The position numbers were made by a program, and so were the translations under genes. Positions 1 to 8,309 of a DNA stretch of 52,190 nt are shown here, piece by piece. Numbering within the stretch: the first letter of the stretch is position 1; every line of letters begins with the position of its first letter. This stretch comes from Mycobacterium neglectum (lineage in GTDB: Bacteria; Actinomycetota; Actinomycetes; Mycobacteriales; Mycobacteriaceae). The notes under the pieces were generated by a model that saw only the letters and a program-made list of their open reading frames with translations, was not told the DNA's origin and did no database searches. The DNA is taken from the NCBI RefSeq assembly GCF_002591975.1, contig NZ_NVQE01000039.1:1-52190 (forward strand). The letters are read 5' to 3'.

Positions 1-40
1 AAACTCACCGGAGGCCTCCTGATCTGCAACTGTGGCTCTA

Positions 41-67
41 CCGGTGCGAGTGTTCACTCGTCACCGG
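41..67. repeat. Strong inverted repeat (hairpin)
   Basis: CCGGTG-CGAGTG, a TT loop, then CACTCG-T-CACCGG: a 12-bp stem with one bulged base. No T-tract follows on either strand. It may be a terminator of the type without a U-tail, or the end of a gene outside the window. The bases around it (1-103) hold no gene that I can see. Confidence 0.4.
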
Positions 68-90
68 CAACCCACGTCCAATTGCAGCCC

Positions 91-105
91 GAGGCCTTCG
101 GCCTC
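91..105 (-). terminator. Possible terminator hairpin after the ferredoxin gene
   Basis: GAGGCC-TTC-GGCCTC forms a 6-bp GC-rich stem that overlaps the TGA stop of the leftward ferredoxin gene. No U-tract follows, so a terminator role is only inferred from position. Confidence 0.3.
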
Positions 106-346
106 AAGTCGCCCCCATACCGTCTAGCCGGTCGGTCGTCACGGATTTCTTCGTACAGTTGTTCTTTGAGGGACAGCCGGCGGCGTCGTGATGGGTGTCG
201 ATGATGGCGCGCAGAGTACGTCGGCACCGCCCGCAGTCACCGCCTGCGCCGCAGGCTTCGGTGATCTGTTTCGAGGTGCAGGCGCCGTTGGCCACGACCT
301 TGTCGACGTCGTGACTCGTCACTCCCATGCACAGACAGACGAACAT
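104..346 (-). CDS. bfd: Bacterioferritin-associated ferredoxin-like (2Fe-2S) protein
   Basis: An 80-residue Bfd-type [2Fe-2S] protein. In this family the ferredoxin binds bacterioferritin and reduces its ferric core so that iron can be released in the cytosol. The four cluster cysteines are visible: CLC at residues 4-6 and a CGRC pair near 38-41, with the usual short helical body. A cysteine-containing C-terminal tail makes it slightly longer than the roughly 65-70 residues of typical Bfd. It lies 7 nt downstream of the preceding leftward gene, so the two are probably cotranscribed, and bfrA lies divergently just beyond them. That neighbourhood supports the assignment. Confidence 0.85.
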   Translation of the reverse strand: MFVCLCMGVTSHDVDKVVANGACTSKQITEACGAGGDCGRCRRTLRAIIDTHHDAAGCPSKNNCTKKSVTTDRLDGMGAT

Positions 347-353
347 CGGCGGC

Positions 354-986
354 TCAGCTCGGCTCGTCGATGCTCATGAGGTGGGCGAACCTGCCCACGA
401 AATGGGTGGGGTAAGGGCCGAGGCCAGCATTCGACATCCACTCCGCGGCGGCATCCGGGTGTTCGATCCAATGCCGGGCAGCGTCCTCGTCCTCGATTTC
501 CTGCAGGATCATCACTTCCTGCCCGTCGTCGAGTGCACGATAGACCCAGATCTTGCGAACCCCGCCGCGCTTGAAGCGCTCGATTCCGTCGTGCAACTTG
601 ACCATCAGTGCAGATACGTCCTCGACCGAGGACATGACGCCGACGACGACGCGCCCGACATGCTCGTCGGCCGAGGGCGGATACAGGTCGATCTTCTCGA
701 CTACCTCGCCACCGAATATCGGTGGAATGTCATCGGCGCCCGAAATATTGAACCACTCAAAAATTGCGGAGGACCGCAGCACGTCGCGCATCGAACGAAC
801 ATGCCGAATACCGATTGTCACCAATACGCGGTGCGGTTCCCAAATCGACGTATAAAGGACTACGTGGTGGGCCCCGATGGAAGCAAGTCCATCGGAATGC
901 CCTTTAAGCCATTTCCACATGCGGTCGACGTCGTCGACGCGGTAATCACAGGCGAGAATAAGTGAGTGCAAATCGAAATCACTCAT
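354..986 (-). CDS. Conserved mycobacterial protein, DUF-type, unknown function (210 aa)
   Basis: Soluble 210-residue protein with no signal peptide or membrane segment. It looks like two similar alpha/beta halves: each has a strand with VVLYTSIWEPHR or IWVYRALDDGQE character followed by an acidic loop, which suggests a duplicated ferredoxin-like (dimeric alpha-beta barrel) fold. Relatives are sometimes labelled fatty-acid-CoA ligase, but no AMP-binding motif is present, so I would not use that name. The ATG is preceded by AGGGAATAGGGA. It sits upstream of the ferredoxin gene in the same direction and diverges from bfrA, so an iron-linked role is possible but only inferred. Confidence 0.7.
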   Translation of the reverse strand: MSDFDLHSLILACDYRVDDVDRMWKWLKGHSDGLASIGAHHVVLYTSIWEPHRVLVTIGIRHVRSMRDVLRSSAIFEWFNISGADDIPPIFGGEVVEKIDLYPPSADEHVGRVVVGVMSSVEDVSALMVKLHDGIERFKRGGVRKIWVYRALDDGQEVMILQEIEDEDAARHWIEHPDAAAEWMSNAGLGPYPTHFVGRFAHLMSIDEPS

Positions 987-1033
987 TCCCTATTCCCTGT
1001 CCTTTAGGCGAGGCTTGCAAGCGTTAGCGCAGT

Positions 1034-1052
1034 CTAACCTTACTTAGCCTAG
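1034..1052. promoter_or_regulatory. Imperfect IdeR-like iron box
   Basis: Between the divergent ferredoxin operon and bfrA lies CTAACCTTACTTAGCCTAG. Its first half matches the IdeR half-site CTAACCTAA in 8 of 9 positions, and the second half (TTAGCCTAG) matches the opposite half-site in 7 of 9. The spacing is not that of the canonical 19-bp palindrome, so binding is uncertain. Position and content make iron control of this region plausible. Confidence 0.35.
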
Positions 1053-1229
1053 GCAGTCCAGACTAGGTTCCTGATCTGCGCCCCGCGGTTACCCCAATCG
1101 ATCGCGATCGGCCCGAAACGCCGCTCCGCGCAACAAAAAAGGTGGGCCGGCAGGCATTTTCTGCACTATGTTGGGTACTGCACTACCGACGGCGACAACT
1201 GACAGCCCTCAAGTTGCTTAGGAGCGATG

Positions 1230-1715
1230 ATGCAAGGGGATCCCGACGTTCTGAAATTGCTCAACGAGCAGCTGACGAGCGAACTCACGGCCATTAACCA
1301 GTATTTCCTGCATTCCAAGATGCAGGCCAATTGGGGATTCACCGAACTGGCTGAATACACGCGCAAAGAGTCGTTCGAAGAAATGCAGCATGCGGAGTCG
1401 ATTACCGACCGAATTCTGCTGCTCGACGGCCTGCCGAACTATCAGCGGCTATTCTCCCTGCGGATTGGCCAGACGCTGCGCGAGCAATTCGAGGCGGACC
1501 TGGCGATCGAATACGAGGTGGTCGGCCGGCTGAGGCCGGGGATCATCATGTGCCGCGAGAAGGAGGACGCCACCTCGGCGAACCTTTTGGAGGGCATCCT
1601 CGCCAACGAGGAGGAGCACATCGACTACCTCGAGACCCAGCTCGAGCTGATGAACAAGCTCGGCGTCGAGTTGTATTCGGCTCAGTGCGTGTCAAGGCCG
1701 CCAACCAGCGCCTAA
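1230..1715 (+). CDS. bfrA: Bacterioferritin BfrA
   Basis: A 161-residue bacterioferritin, near-identical in length and pattern to Mycobacterium tuberculosis BfrA. It forms a 24-subunit haem-containing shell that oxidises and stores iron. Ferroxidase-centre residues are present: E18, the EMQHAE segment (E51, H54), and the late NEEEHIDYLE helix. The axial haem methionine lies in EEMQHAE. An ATG also occurs at 1227, but GGAG is better spaced from 1230, and MQGDP is the conserved N-terminus. The divergent Bfd-like gene and downstream Rv1877-like transporter repeat the tuberculosis Rv1876-Rv1877 order. Iron-dependent control is expected from the family. Confidence 0.95.
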   Translation: MQGDPDVLKLLNEQLTSELTAINQYFLHSKMQANWGFTELAEYTRKESFEEMQHAESITDRILLLDGLPNYQRLFSLRIGQTLREQFEADLAIEYEVVGRLRPGIIMCREKEDATSANLLEGILANEEEHIDYLETQLELMNKLGVELYSAQCVSRPPTSA

Positions 1716-1771
1716 CCGAATTTCACACACGTTCGTTCATCGGGTCTTCCTCGGTGGCGTAACTTTCATAG

Positions 1772-1787
1772 CCTATCTAACGATAGG
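1772..1787. promoter_or_regulatory. Inverted repeat upstream of the MFS-wHTH gene
   Basis: CCTATC-TAAC-GATAGG, a perfect 6-bp inverted repeat with a 4-bp spacer, sits 33 bp before the start codon of the exporter gene. It has the size of a winged-helix operator and may bind the regulator domain fused to that exporter, or another repressor. Confidence 0.4.
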
Positions 1788-1819
1788 TCTGATGGGCACG
1801 CCACCAAAGGAAGGCAGGT

Positions 1820-3874
1820 ATGGCGAACACGCGAACGGACGCGGCTGTCGCGGATTGTGAATCTCCCAGCGCGCTGATCAGCCCGCAGCGCCGCAACATC
1901 ATCTTCGGTGCGGTGCTGCTCGGCATGTTGATGGCCGCGCTGGATCAGACCATCGTCGCCACCGCCCTGCCGACCGTCGTCGCTGACCTCGGGGGAGCGG
2001 GCCACCAGTCGTGGGTCGTGACGAGTTACCTGCTGGCCTCCACGATCGTCACCGCAATCGTCGGGAAGCTCGGGGATCTGTTTGGCCGCAAGGCCGTCTT
2101 CCAGGTCGCGGTCCTGTTCTTCCTCGCGGGGTCTGTCCTGTGTGGGCTGGCGGGCTCGATGACGATGCTGGTGGCGTCGCGGACATTTCAGGGCATCGGG
2201 GGCGGTGCGATGATGGTGACGGCGATGGCTGTCATCGGCGAAGTCATCCCCTTGCGCGAACGAGGCCGCTATCAGGGCGCGCTCGGTGCCGTTTTCGGAG
2301 TCACCACGGTCATCGGTCCGCTACTCGGCGGGTTCTTCACCGATCACCTCACCTGGCGATGGGCGTTCTGGATCAACGTCCCGATCGCGCTCCTGGTGAT
2401 CGTGGTCGGAACGCTGGCCATCCCGTCGTTGGCCAAGGCCGCGAAGCCGGTGATCGACTACGCGGGCATCCTGTTCATCGGTGTGGCCGCTTCGGGGCTG
2501 ACGTTGGCTACCAGCTGGGGCGGGAGCACGTACGCGTGGTCGTCGCCGGTGATCATCGGCCTGTTCGTAGGTTCCGTCCTGGCGCTTGCGATGTTCGTGT
2601 GGGTGGAATCCCGTGTGGCGGAGCCGATTCTGCCGATCCGGCTGTTCTCGAACCCGGTCTTCACGGTGTGCTGCATTCTCGGGTTCATCGTCGGCTTCGC
2701 GATGCTGGGTGCGCTGACGTTCCTGCCCACGTTCATGCAGTTCGTCAACGGTGTGTCCGCGACCGAATCGGGCATGCGCACCTTGCCGATGGTGGCGGGA
2801 ATGCTCATCACCTCCATCGGTAGCGGAAGCATCGTCGGCCGCACCGGCCGCTACAAGGTGTTCCCCGTCGTCGGCACCGCCACCATGGCGGTGGGCTTCG
2901 CACTGTTGTCACAGATGGGCGCGGCAACGCCGATCTGGCAACAGTCGGTGTCTCTGTTCATCCTTGGCGCGGGCATCGGCTTGTGCATGCAGGTCTTGAT
3001 TCTGGTCGTCCAGAACACCTCCAGCTTCGCCGACCTCGGCGTGGCAACCTCCGGCGTCACATTCTTCCGGACCATCGGAAGTTCTTTCGGTGCAGCGATC
3101 TTCGGCTCGCTGTTCGCCAACTTCCTCGCCGGCCGCATCCCGGCGGCGCTGGTCGCAAGCGGGGCCCCCGCCAGGGCAGCGGATTCCCCGCAGGCACTGC
3201 ACGCGCTTTCACCGGAGATGGCTGCACCGATCGTCGACGCCTATGCGGACTCACTGGGCACCGTGTTCCTGTGCGGGGTGCCCGTCGCAATCGTCGGCTT
3301 TGTGGTCTCGCTCTTCCTCAAGGAGGTGCGACTGCGCGAAATCGAGACCGCATCGGCGACCGACCTCGGTGAGGGCTTCGGTATGCCGAGCACCGAGTCG
3401 CCCGAACAGATCCTCGAAGTGGCCATCGGGCGGCTCTTCCGCGACTCACCCGAGATCCGGCTGCGCAGTCTCGCCCAACTTCCCGGGTGCAACCTCGACG
3501 TCACCCAGATGTGGGCGCTGCTGCAGGTCTACCGACAGAACCAGGTCTTCGGCACGGCCACCCTCACCGACATCGCCGAACGCCTGCGGGTGCCCCACGA
3601 GGTCATCGCGCCCGCCTTCGAGGCACTGATCCACGACGGACTCGTGCTGGGGACAGCGGGCAGGCTGTGGCTGACGCAGGCCGGAATGAAGCAGGTCGAC
3701 GCGATATCCGCGCTCATCGTCGGTCGCATCGTCGACAAATTGGCCATGTCGTCCTCGTTCGAGGGGCGACCAGATCGCGATCAGGTGGAGGCTGCGCTCG
3801 AGCGCATCGTGCATCGGATGCTGGTGCAGCGGAACTGGACGGAAGACCGAAGCGAACTGGCCGACGCAGGCTGA
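1820..3874 (+). CDS. MFS drug exporter (DHA2, 14-TM type) with C-terminal winged-helix domain, Rv1877-like
   Basis: A 684-residue protein. Residues about 28-500 form an EmrB/QacA-type major facilitator: ALDQTIVATALPTVVADL in TM1, a GRK loop motif (GDLFGRKAVF) after TM2, and a motif-C-like glycine/proline stretch (GVTTVIGPLLGGFF). About 180 residues follow the last membrane helix, far more than a normal DHA2 tail. The stretch around 565-650 reads as a winged helix (TLTDIAERLRVPHEVIAPAF, then a GLVLGTAGRLWLT wing). Length and synteny with bfrA match M. tuberculosis Rv1877 (about 687 residues). It probably exports hydrophobic compounds by proton antiport; the tail might sense or regulate. The ATG follows GGAAGGCAGGT. 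Confidence 0.9.
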   Translation: MANTRTDAAVADCESPSALISPQRRNIIFGAVLLGMLMAALDQTIVATALPTVVADLGGAGHQSWVVTSYLLASTIVTAIVGKLGDLFGRKAVFQVAVLFFLAGSVLCGLAGSMTMLVASRTFQGIGGGAMMVTAMAVIGEVIPLRERGRYQGALGAVFGVTTVIGPLLGGFFTDHLTWRWAFWINVPIALLVIVVGTLAIPSLAKAAKPVIDYAGILFIGVAASGLTLATSWGGSTYAWSSPVIIGLFVGSVLALAMFVWVESRVAEPILPIRLFSNPVFTVCCILGFIVGFAMLGALTFLPTFMQFVNGVSATESGMRTLPMVAGMLITSIGSGSIVGRTGRYKVFPVVGTATMAVGFALLSQMGAATPIWQQSVSLFILGAGIGLCMQVLILVVQNTSSFADLGVATSGVTFFRTIGSSFGAAIFGSLFANFLAGRIPAALVASGAPARAADSPQALHALSPEMAAPIVDAYADSLGTVFLCGVPVAIVGFVVSLFLKEVRLREIETASATDLGEGFGMPSTESPEQILEVAIGRLFRDSPEIRLRSLAQLPGCNLDVTQMWALLQVYRQNQVFGTATLTDIAERLRVPHEVIAPAFEALIHDGLVLGTAGRLWLTQAGMKQVDAISALIVGRIVDKLAMSSSFEGRPDRDQVEAALERIVHRMLVQRNWTEDRSELADAG

Positions 3875-3881
3875 CGCGCGA

Positions 3882-5828
3882 CTAGTTTGTGTGCGCCTGG
3901 CTCATCCCGTTACGGCGCAGGGCTACCGCGGTGACGTCGTCGCCATCGAGCAATGCGCCCGCATCTGCACACAGGTAGTCGACGACCGCCTGGGGGTTCG
4001 TTCCGTTGCCGTTGGCGCACTGCGCGATTGCGTCCTCGAGTCCGTCCAGCGAACCGCCCCACAGGTCGAGCACCCCGTCGCTGACGAGCAGGATCATGTC
4101 CCCGGGGGCCAAGCGGTCGGAGTGTTCTTGCCAGTGGTTGCCCAATCCCACGGGCATGTCGTCGGACGACAGGCGTTCAATCCGGCCGGAACGGGGGCGG
4201 ATGACAAAGTGCAAGCCGTGGCCCGCATCTGCGAATCGGAAATTGCCAGAGTCCATGTCGACCCGCACATAGGCGAGTGTGACGAATGCGCTGATCCGGC
4301 GCAGATCGCCCTCGAGGATGCCCGCAGCACCGTTGACTACCACTGACGGAGTCGCCGCGGGATCGTTGGCGCGCAGCGCCGTTCGGGTTGCCGCAGCGAG
4401 CATTCCCGCGTCCATTCCCTTGCCCATGACGTCGCCGAGGCTCAGCACGATGGAAGGTTGATGCACGCGCACGTCATAGAAGTCCCCGCCGACCTGTCGG
4501 GCAGGGCTGGTGAACGTGCCGAAGGTCCAACCTGGGGTCGCGGGCAAGGTGCCGGGCACCAGCGCCCGCTGAACCTCGACGGCCCGGTCCATCTCCGCCT
4601 GCTCGAGCTGACGTAGCCGCTCCGATTCGGTGACGTCGTGGAAGTGCAGGACGAACTGGGTTCCCTCGGGCTTCTCGCCGATGACAGCGATACTCACTTC
4701 GAGACTGCGGCCGTCGGCCAGCTGCAGTGTCAGCCGCGCATTGTCGTCATCAACGAACGAATCGGCGGCGGCCGAAAGCTCGGCCATGCCATCGGAACCC
4801 ATCAACAGGTCAAGGTCCGCGCTTCCCTCGGCCAGCCCGGGCAGCAGGTCCTGTGCTGAAGGGTTGGCGCGCTCGACAATCCATTGGGTAGGCGTACGGA
4901 CAACCAGCAACTTGCCGGCGACCGAGGAATTGAAGCTCTTGCGGAACAACTCCTCGCTCTTGAAGAGCTCGGCTCGCGCTGCCTGCGATGTCTCGAGCTC
5001 GTCGACGATGCGCCGCCGCATATCGTCGGCATCCTGTGCGATCCCCCGGATATCGCTGGGTCCCTCGACCGGGATCGTCGCGGCGAAATCACCCTTGGCG
5101 ATACGTCGGCATGCCGCCGCGACGGCGGCCACTGGTCGGGTGACTGCGCCGCGCACCAAGAAAGCCAGCGCCAGCCCGGTGCCCACGAGCGCCACCAACA
5201 CGGCGGTCAGCACCTGGTTCAGCGACGTCTGGTCCCGCTGCAGTTGAGCACGGGCGTCGGTTCTTGCCGAATCGAGGTCTGCATTTTGGGTGTCGAACAG
5301 TGCGCGCAGACGATCGAATTGCGCCTTGCCCTGATCAGCCTCGGCGTTGGTGAGCGGACGGGGTTGTCCGGGCGCCACGCGTGTGATCAGGGGTTGGGCG
5401 TAACTGGTGCGCCATTGCACAGCGGCTGTTTCGATTGCGTCGAGATCGGCCAGCAGGTGGTCGTTGTCACTCAAGAGTTCGCGCAGCCGAGCGGCGGCGG
5501 CCTGCTCGGCGTGTTGGCCGGTGAAGTACGGCTCGAGGAACCGCAGGTCTCCGGTGATGACGTAGCCGCGCACGCCGGTCTCCTGGTCGCGCAGTGCCGA
5601 TTGCAACTGGAAAGCGGTGGAACGTGCAGGCGAAGTGGTGTCCACCAACTGGCGGGTAGCAGTGTCGGTGCGGAATTGCAGCACGGCGATGGCTGCAGAA
5701 CCGGCGATGACGATCACGCCCATCACGCACAACACGATCGTCAACCAACCCTGCACAGTCAGACGCGAGTAGATGCGCCGCCAACGGGAGATGGCGGCAC
5801 CGGCATCCGACCGGGTATCAGGAATCAT
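3882..5828 (-). CDS. RsbU-type PP2C phosphatase with CHASE3, HAMP and PAS domains
   Basis: A 648-residue membrane sensor phosphatase. Order: TM about 28-52; an extracytoplasmic CHASE3-like helical domain (SALRDQETGVRGYVITGD) to about 195; TM about 203-225; HAMP; a short coiled linker; a PAS-like domain about 300-410; and a SpoIIE/PP2C domain to the end. Metal-binding acidic motifs are present: GGDFYDV, GDVMGKGMDAG, LVSDGVLDL, GDDVTAVAL. In RsbU systems this domain dephosphorylates the STAS antagonist to release a sigma factor. The start is the ATG at 5828, overlapping the upstream phosphatase stop as ATGA. The longer in-frame extension to 6098 is antisense-like and rejected. Last gene of the partner-switching operon. 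Confidence 0.92.
   Translation of the reverse strand: MIPDTRSDAGAAISRWRRIYSRLTVQGWLTIVLCVMGVIVIAGSAAIAVLQFRTDTATRQLVDTTSPARSTAFQLQSALRDQETGVRGYVITGDLRFLEPYFTGQHAEQAAAARLRELLSDNDHLLADLDAIETAAVQWRTSYAQPLITRVAPGQPRPLTNAEADQGKAQFDRLRALFDTQNADLDSARTDARAQLQRDQTSLNQVLTAVLVALVGTGLALAFLVRGAVTRPVAAVAAACRRIAKGDFAATIPVEGPSDIRGIAQDADDMRRRIVDELETSQAARAELFKSEELFRKSFNSSVAGKLLVVRTPTQWIVERANPSAQDLLPGLAEGSADLDLLMGSDGMAELSAAADSFVDDDNARLTLQLADGRSLEVSIAVIGEKPEGTQFVLHFHDVTESERLRQLEQAEMDRAVEVQRALVPGTLPATPGWTFGTFTSPARQVGGDFYDVRVHQPSIVLSLGDVMGKGMDAGMLAAATRTALRANDPAATPSVVVNGAAGILEGDLRRISAFVTLAYVRVDMDSGNFRFADAGHGLHFVIRPRSGRIERLSSDDMPVGLGNHWQEHSDRLAPGDMILLVSDGVLDLWGGSLDGLEDAIAQCANGNGTNPQAVVDYLCADAGALLDGDDVTAVALRRNGMSQAHTN
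3973..4103. repeat. 131-bp perfect direct repeat, copy A
   Basis: This stretch encodes the C-terminal part of the PP2C domain and is identical at every base to 5937-6067 in the neighbouring phosphatase gene, synonymous positions included. Identity on either side is lower but still high. Confidence 0.95.
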
Positions 5829-7891
5829 CGGAGCGACTTCGATGTCTCGGGCGTTTCGTGCGCGGCGTGCCCGGCACGGCGTAAGGCTACCGCGGTGACG
5901 TCGTCGCCATCGAGTAGCTCGCCCGCATTCGCACAGAGGTAGTCGACGACCGCCTGGGGGTTCGTTCCGTTGCCGTTGGCGCACTGCGCGATTGCGTCCT
6001 CGAGTCCGTCCAGCGAACCGCCCCACAGGTCGAGCACCCCGTCGCTGACGAGCAGGATCATGTCCCCCGGGGCGAGGCGATCCGAGAGTTCCCGCCACTG
6101 GTTGCCCAATCCCACGGGCATGTCGTCGGACGAAAGCCGTTCGACCCGGCCAGATCTGGTCCTGACGACAAAGTGCAGGCCGTGGCCCGCGTCGGCGAAT
6201 CGGAAGTCGCCAGAGTCGATGTCGACCTGAACGTAGGCGAGCGTGACGAAGGCGTCAATGCGCCGCAGATCGCCTGCGAGGATGTCCGCGGCACTGGTCA
6301 CGACCGCCGCCGGGGTCATATCGGGGTCGTGGGACCGTAGCGCGGTGCGGGTCGCGGCGGCGAGCATTCCCGCGTCCATGCCCTTGCCCATGACGTCGCC
6401 AAGACTGAGCACGATGGAGGGTTCGCGCACGCGCACGTCGTAGAAGTCGCCGCCGACCAGTCTGGCCGGGGTGATGGACGTGCCGAATGTCCAGCCCGGG
6501 GTCTCCGGGAGATCGCCGGGAAGCAGTGCACGCTGGACCTCGACGACCCGATTCCTTTCCTCCTGCTCGAGTTCGCGTAGCCGCTCCGGTTCGGTGACGT
6601 CGTGGAAGTGCAGGGTGAACAGGGTTTCTTCGGGCTGCTCCTTGATGACTGCGATACTCACGTCGAAGCTGCGGCCATCGGCCAGCTTCAACATGAGACG
6701 CGCGTTTTCAGAGAGGGAATCGGCGGCTTCTGAAAGCCTGGTGACGGCTTCCTCACCCATCAGGGCGCCGAGGCGCCTGACTCCCTCTCGCAGCCCCGGC
6801 AGCAGATCCCGGGCCGTAGGGTTGGCGCGCTCGACAATCCACAGGGTGGCTGTGCGGATGACCATCAGCTTGCCGGCGACCGACGCGTTGAAGCCCTCGC
6901 GGAACAACTCCTCGCTCTCGTGGAGTCGCGATGACATCTCCCGCTCGGACCCCACAAGAAGGGACAGCGTGAGTAAGACCGCCACGATCGACAACTGATA
7001 GGCCTGTAGTAAGGCGACACCCGCCGCCCCACCGATCTGATCGAATGCGAATGGGCCCAAACCGATGACGCTGCCGTGCGATGCGATACTCGCAACTCCG
7101 ACGAGGACGAGGGACAGCTGCCGGGTCGATAATCGAAGCGTCGCGGCCACCAAGGACGGAAAAGTCAGAAACGCCAACGGCAGCAGCGTGTGGTTGAAAA
7201 TGAACACACCGGTGGCGGTTCCCAATGTCCAGATGGCGTGGCCTACCGTCTCGGCATAGCCTGCCTGCTGTTTCCGGTGGGTCGGCGCCATGAGCAACGG
7301 AGTGAGAAGCGCCATTCCAGCAACGTGCTTGAGCACACCGGTCTGGAGCGTTTCCACTGCCGCGGCCGGATTCCCGGACAGATAGAAGGCGGCAGAGGCC
7401 AGCAGGCCGTAGAGAGTCGTCGAGACCAGAGCGATCGCCAGAAACCTGGCCAGATCGCCCGGAGTGAACAAACGCGGACGGCGATCCTCGCGGCCGCGCA
7501 GGAGCACTGTGCCGACCACCATCTCGACGGCGACGGCCACGACCAACGCGGCAGCGAGGGGCGCCGGCCGTCCCGCCCACAGCAAGATCGGGAACGTGAC
7601 GGCGGAAACGGCCAGCGCAAGCATCCAGGTATAACGTCGCCGAAAACAGATGCCCAGGCCCAGAGCTATGCCCGAGGCCGGCCACCATGGCGGCGTCATC
7701 AGGCCCGACGGTTGGAGTTTGAGGGAGAGCGCCGTCGCAACGGCCAAAGCGAGCAGCATCGCGATGATGAATACGGCGTCGGGAATCTGCCACCTGGCTA
7801 TGTGGAAACGCGGTGTGCCTGTCGCAATGCCGGCTCGCGATAATCGAGGGGTCGAGGTGACCGGGTCAGCTGCCTCAGCGGTGCCCATCAC
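5825..7891 (-). CDS. RsbU-type PP2C phosphatase with MASE1-like membrane sensor and PAS domain
   Basis: A 688-residue protein. Residues about 30-325 hold eight or so membrane helices with MASE1 character (PPWWPASGIALGLG early in the domain). A PAS-like region with SEELFREGFNASVAGKLMVIRT follows, then a SpoIIE/PP2C domain with GGDFYDV, GDVMGKGMDAG, LVSDGVLDL and GDDVTAVAL. The cytoplasmic half is nearly the same as that of the following gene, while the sensor is unrelated, so the pair probably reads two signals into one output. The start is GTG 7891 or ATG 7888, preceded by AGCGGG. It follows the RsbW-like gene by 16 nt and overlaps the next gene by 4 nt. Confidence 0.92.
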   Translation of the reverse strand: MMGTAEAADPVTSTPRLSRAGIATGTPRFHIARWQIPDAVFIIAMLLALAVATALSLKLQPSGLMTPPWWPASGIALGLGICFRRRYTWMLALAVSAVTFPILLWAGRPAPLAAALVVAVAVEMVVGTVLLRGREDRRPRLFTPGDLARFLAIALVSTTLYGLLASAAFYLSGNPAAAVETLQTGVLKHVAGMALLTPLLMAPTHRKQQAGYAETVGHAIWTLGTATGVFIFNHTLLPLAFLTFPSLVAATLRLSTRQLSLVLVGVASIASHGSVIGLGPFAFDQIGGAAGVALLQAYQLSIVAVLLTLSLLVGSEREMSSRLHESEELFREGFNASVAGKLMVIRTATLWIVERANPTARDLLPGLREGVRRLGALMGEEAVTRLSEAADSLSENARLMLKLADGRSFDVSIAVIKEQPEETLFTLHFHDVTEPERLRELEQEERNRVVEVQRALLPGDLPETPGWTFGTSITPARLVGGDFYDVRVREPSIVLSLGDVMGKGMDAGMLAAATRTALRSHDPDMTPAAVVTSAADILAGDLRRIDAFVTLAYVQVDIDSGDFRFADAGHGLHFVVRTRSGRVERLSSDDMPVGLGNQWRELSDRLAPGDMILLVSDGVLDLWGGSLDGLEDAIAQCANGNGTNPQAVVDYLCANAGELLDGDDVTAVALRRAGHAAHETPETSKSLR
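5937..6067. repeat. 131-bp perfect direct repeat, copy B
   Basis: Second copy of the 131-bp identical block (see 3973-4103), inside the PP2C domain of the MASE1-type phosphatase; the offset between copies is 1964 bp. Confidence 0.95.
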
Positions 7892-7907
7892 CCGCTGCCA
7901 CGCGGGC

Positions 7908-8309
7908 TCATTCGGATCGGCGCCGTGTCAGCGTCCAGTGATTGCCCTGCTGATCGCGCCGGTAGGTCAGCTCGTCGAGAACGCGATGCGCGAGGGCCAA
8001 TCCGCGGCCGCTCTCCGAGGTCTCGTCGGGCATGGATATCCGAGCCAGGTCGACGGGCGCAGCATGGCCATCGTCGGTGAACATGACGGCTACGTTTTCC
8101 GGCCGCACGTCGACCACCATGCGCAATCGCACCGGTTGCCCGTCACCCGAGTACGCGATGATGTTCGTACCGATCTCGCTGACCGCGAGTTCGATGCACA
8201 TCCTGGTGTACTCGGGCACGTCGTCTGACGCCCATGCCAGATCGAGCGTTCGCTGGATCTCCGCCAGCGTGTCCGGACCGGTCAGGGCCTCCATCGCGTA
8301 CTCAGTCAT
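7908..8309 (-). CDS. RsbW-type anti-sigma factor / serine kinase (HATPase_c)
   Basis: About 133 residues, a stand-alone GHKL ATPase of the RsbW/SpoIIAB group. The N-box reads ELAVSEIGTNIIAY, the G1 box DDGHA and the G2 box GRGLAL, in the normal order. Such proteins hold a sigma factor inactive and phosphorylate a STAS antagonist. The ATG at 8309 overlaps the STAS gene stop by 8 nt and is preferred over the ATG at 8333, which would overlap by 32 nt; neither has a clear ribosome-binding site, so the start is uncertain. No sigma factor gene lies beside it, so the target must be encoded elsewhere. Confidence 0.88.
   Translation of the reverse strand: MTEYAMEALTGPDTLAEIQRTLDLAWASDDVPEYTRMCIELAVSEIGTNIIAYSGDGQPVRLRMVVDVRPENVAVMFTDDGHAAPVDLARISMPDETSESGRGLALAHRVLDELTYRRDQQGNHWTLTRRRSE

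Noticed and set aside
354..986. Fatty-acid-CoA ligase
   Set aside because: Relatives sometimes bear this label, but at 210 residues with no AMP-binding motif it cannot be one.
4884..5942. 352-codon plus-strand frame
   Set aside because: Lies antisense to the phosphatase genes; composition is that of a shadow frame in GC-rich DNA with no recognisable domain.
5829..6098. N-terminal extension of the CHASE3 phosphatase to 738 residues
   Set aside because: The extra 90 residues are Arg-rich, out-of-frame translation of the upstream phosphatase; the ATGA overlap at 5828 gives a proper start.
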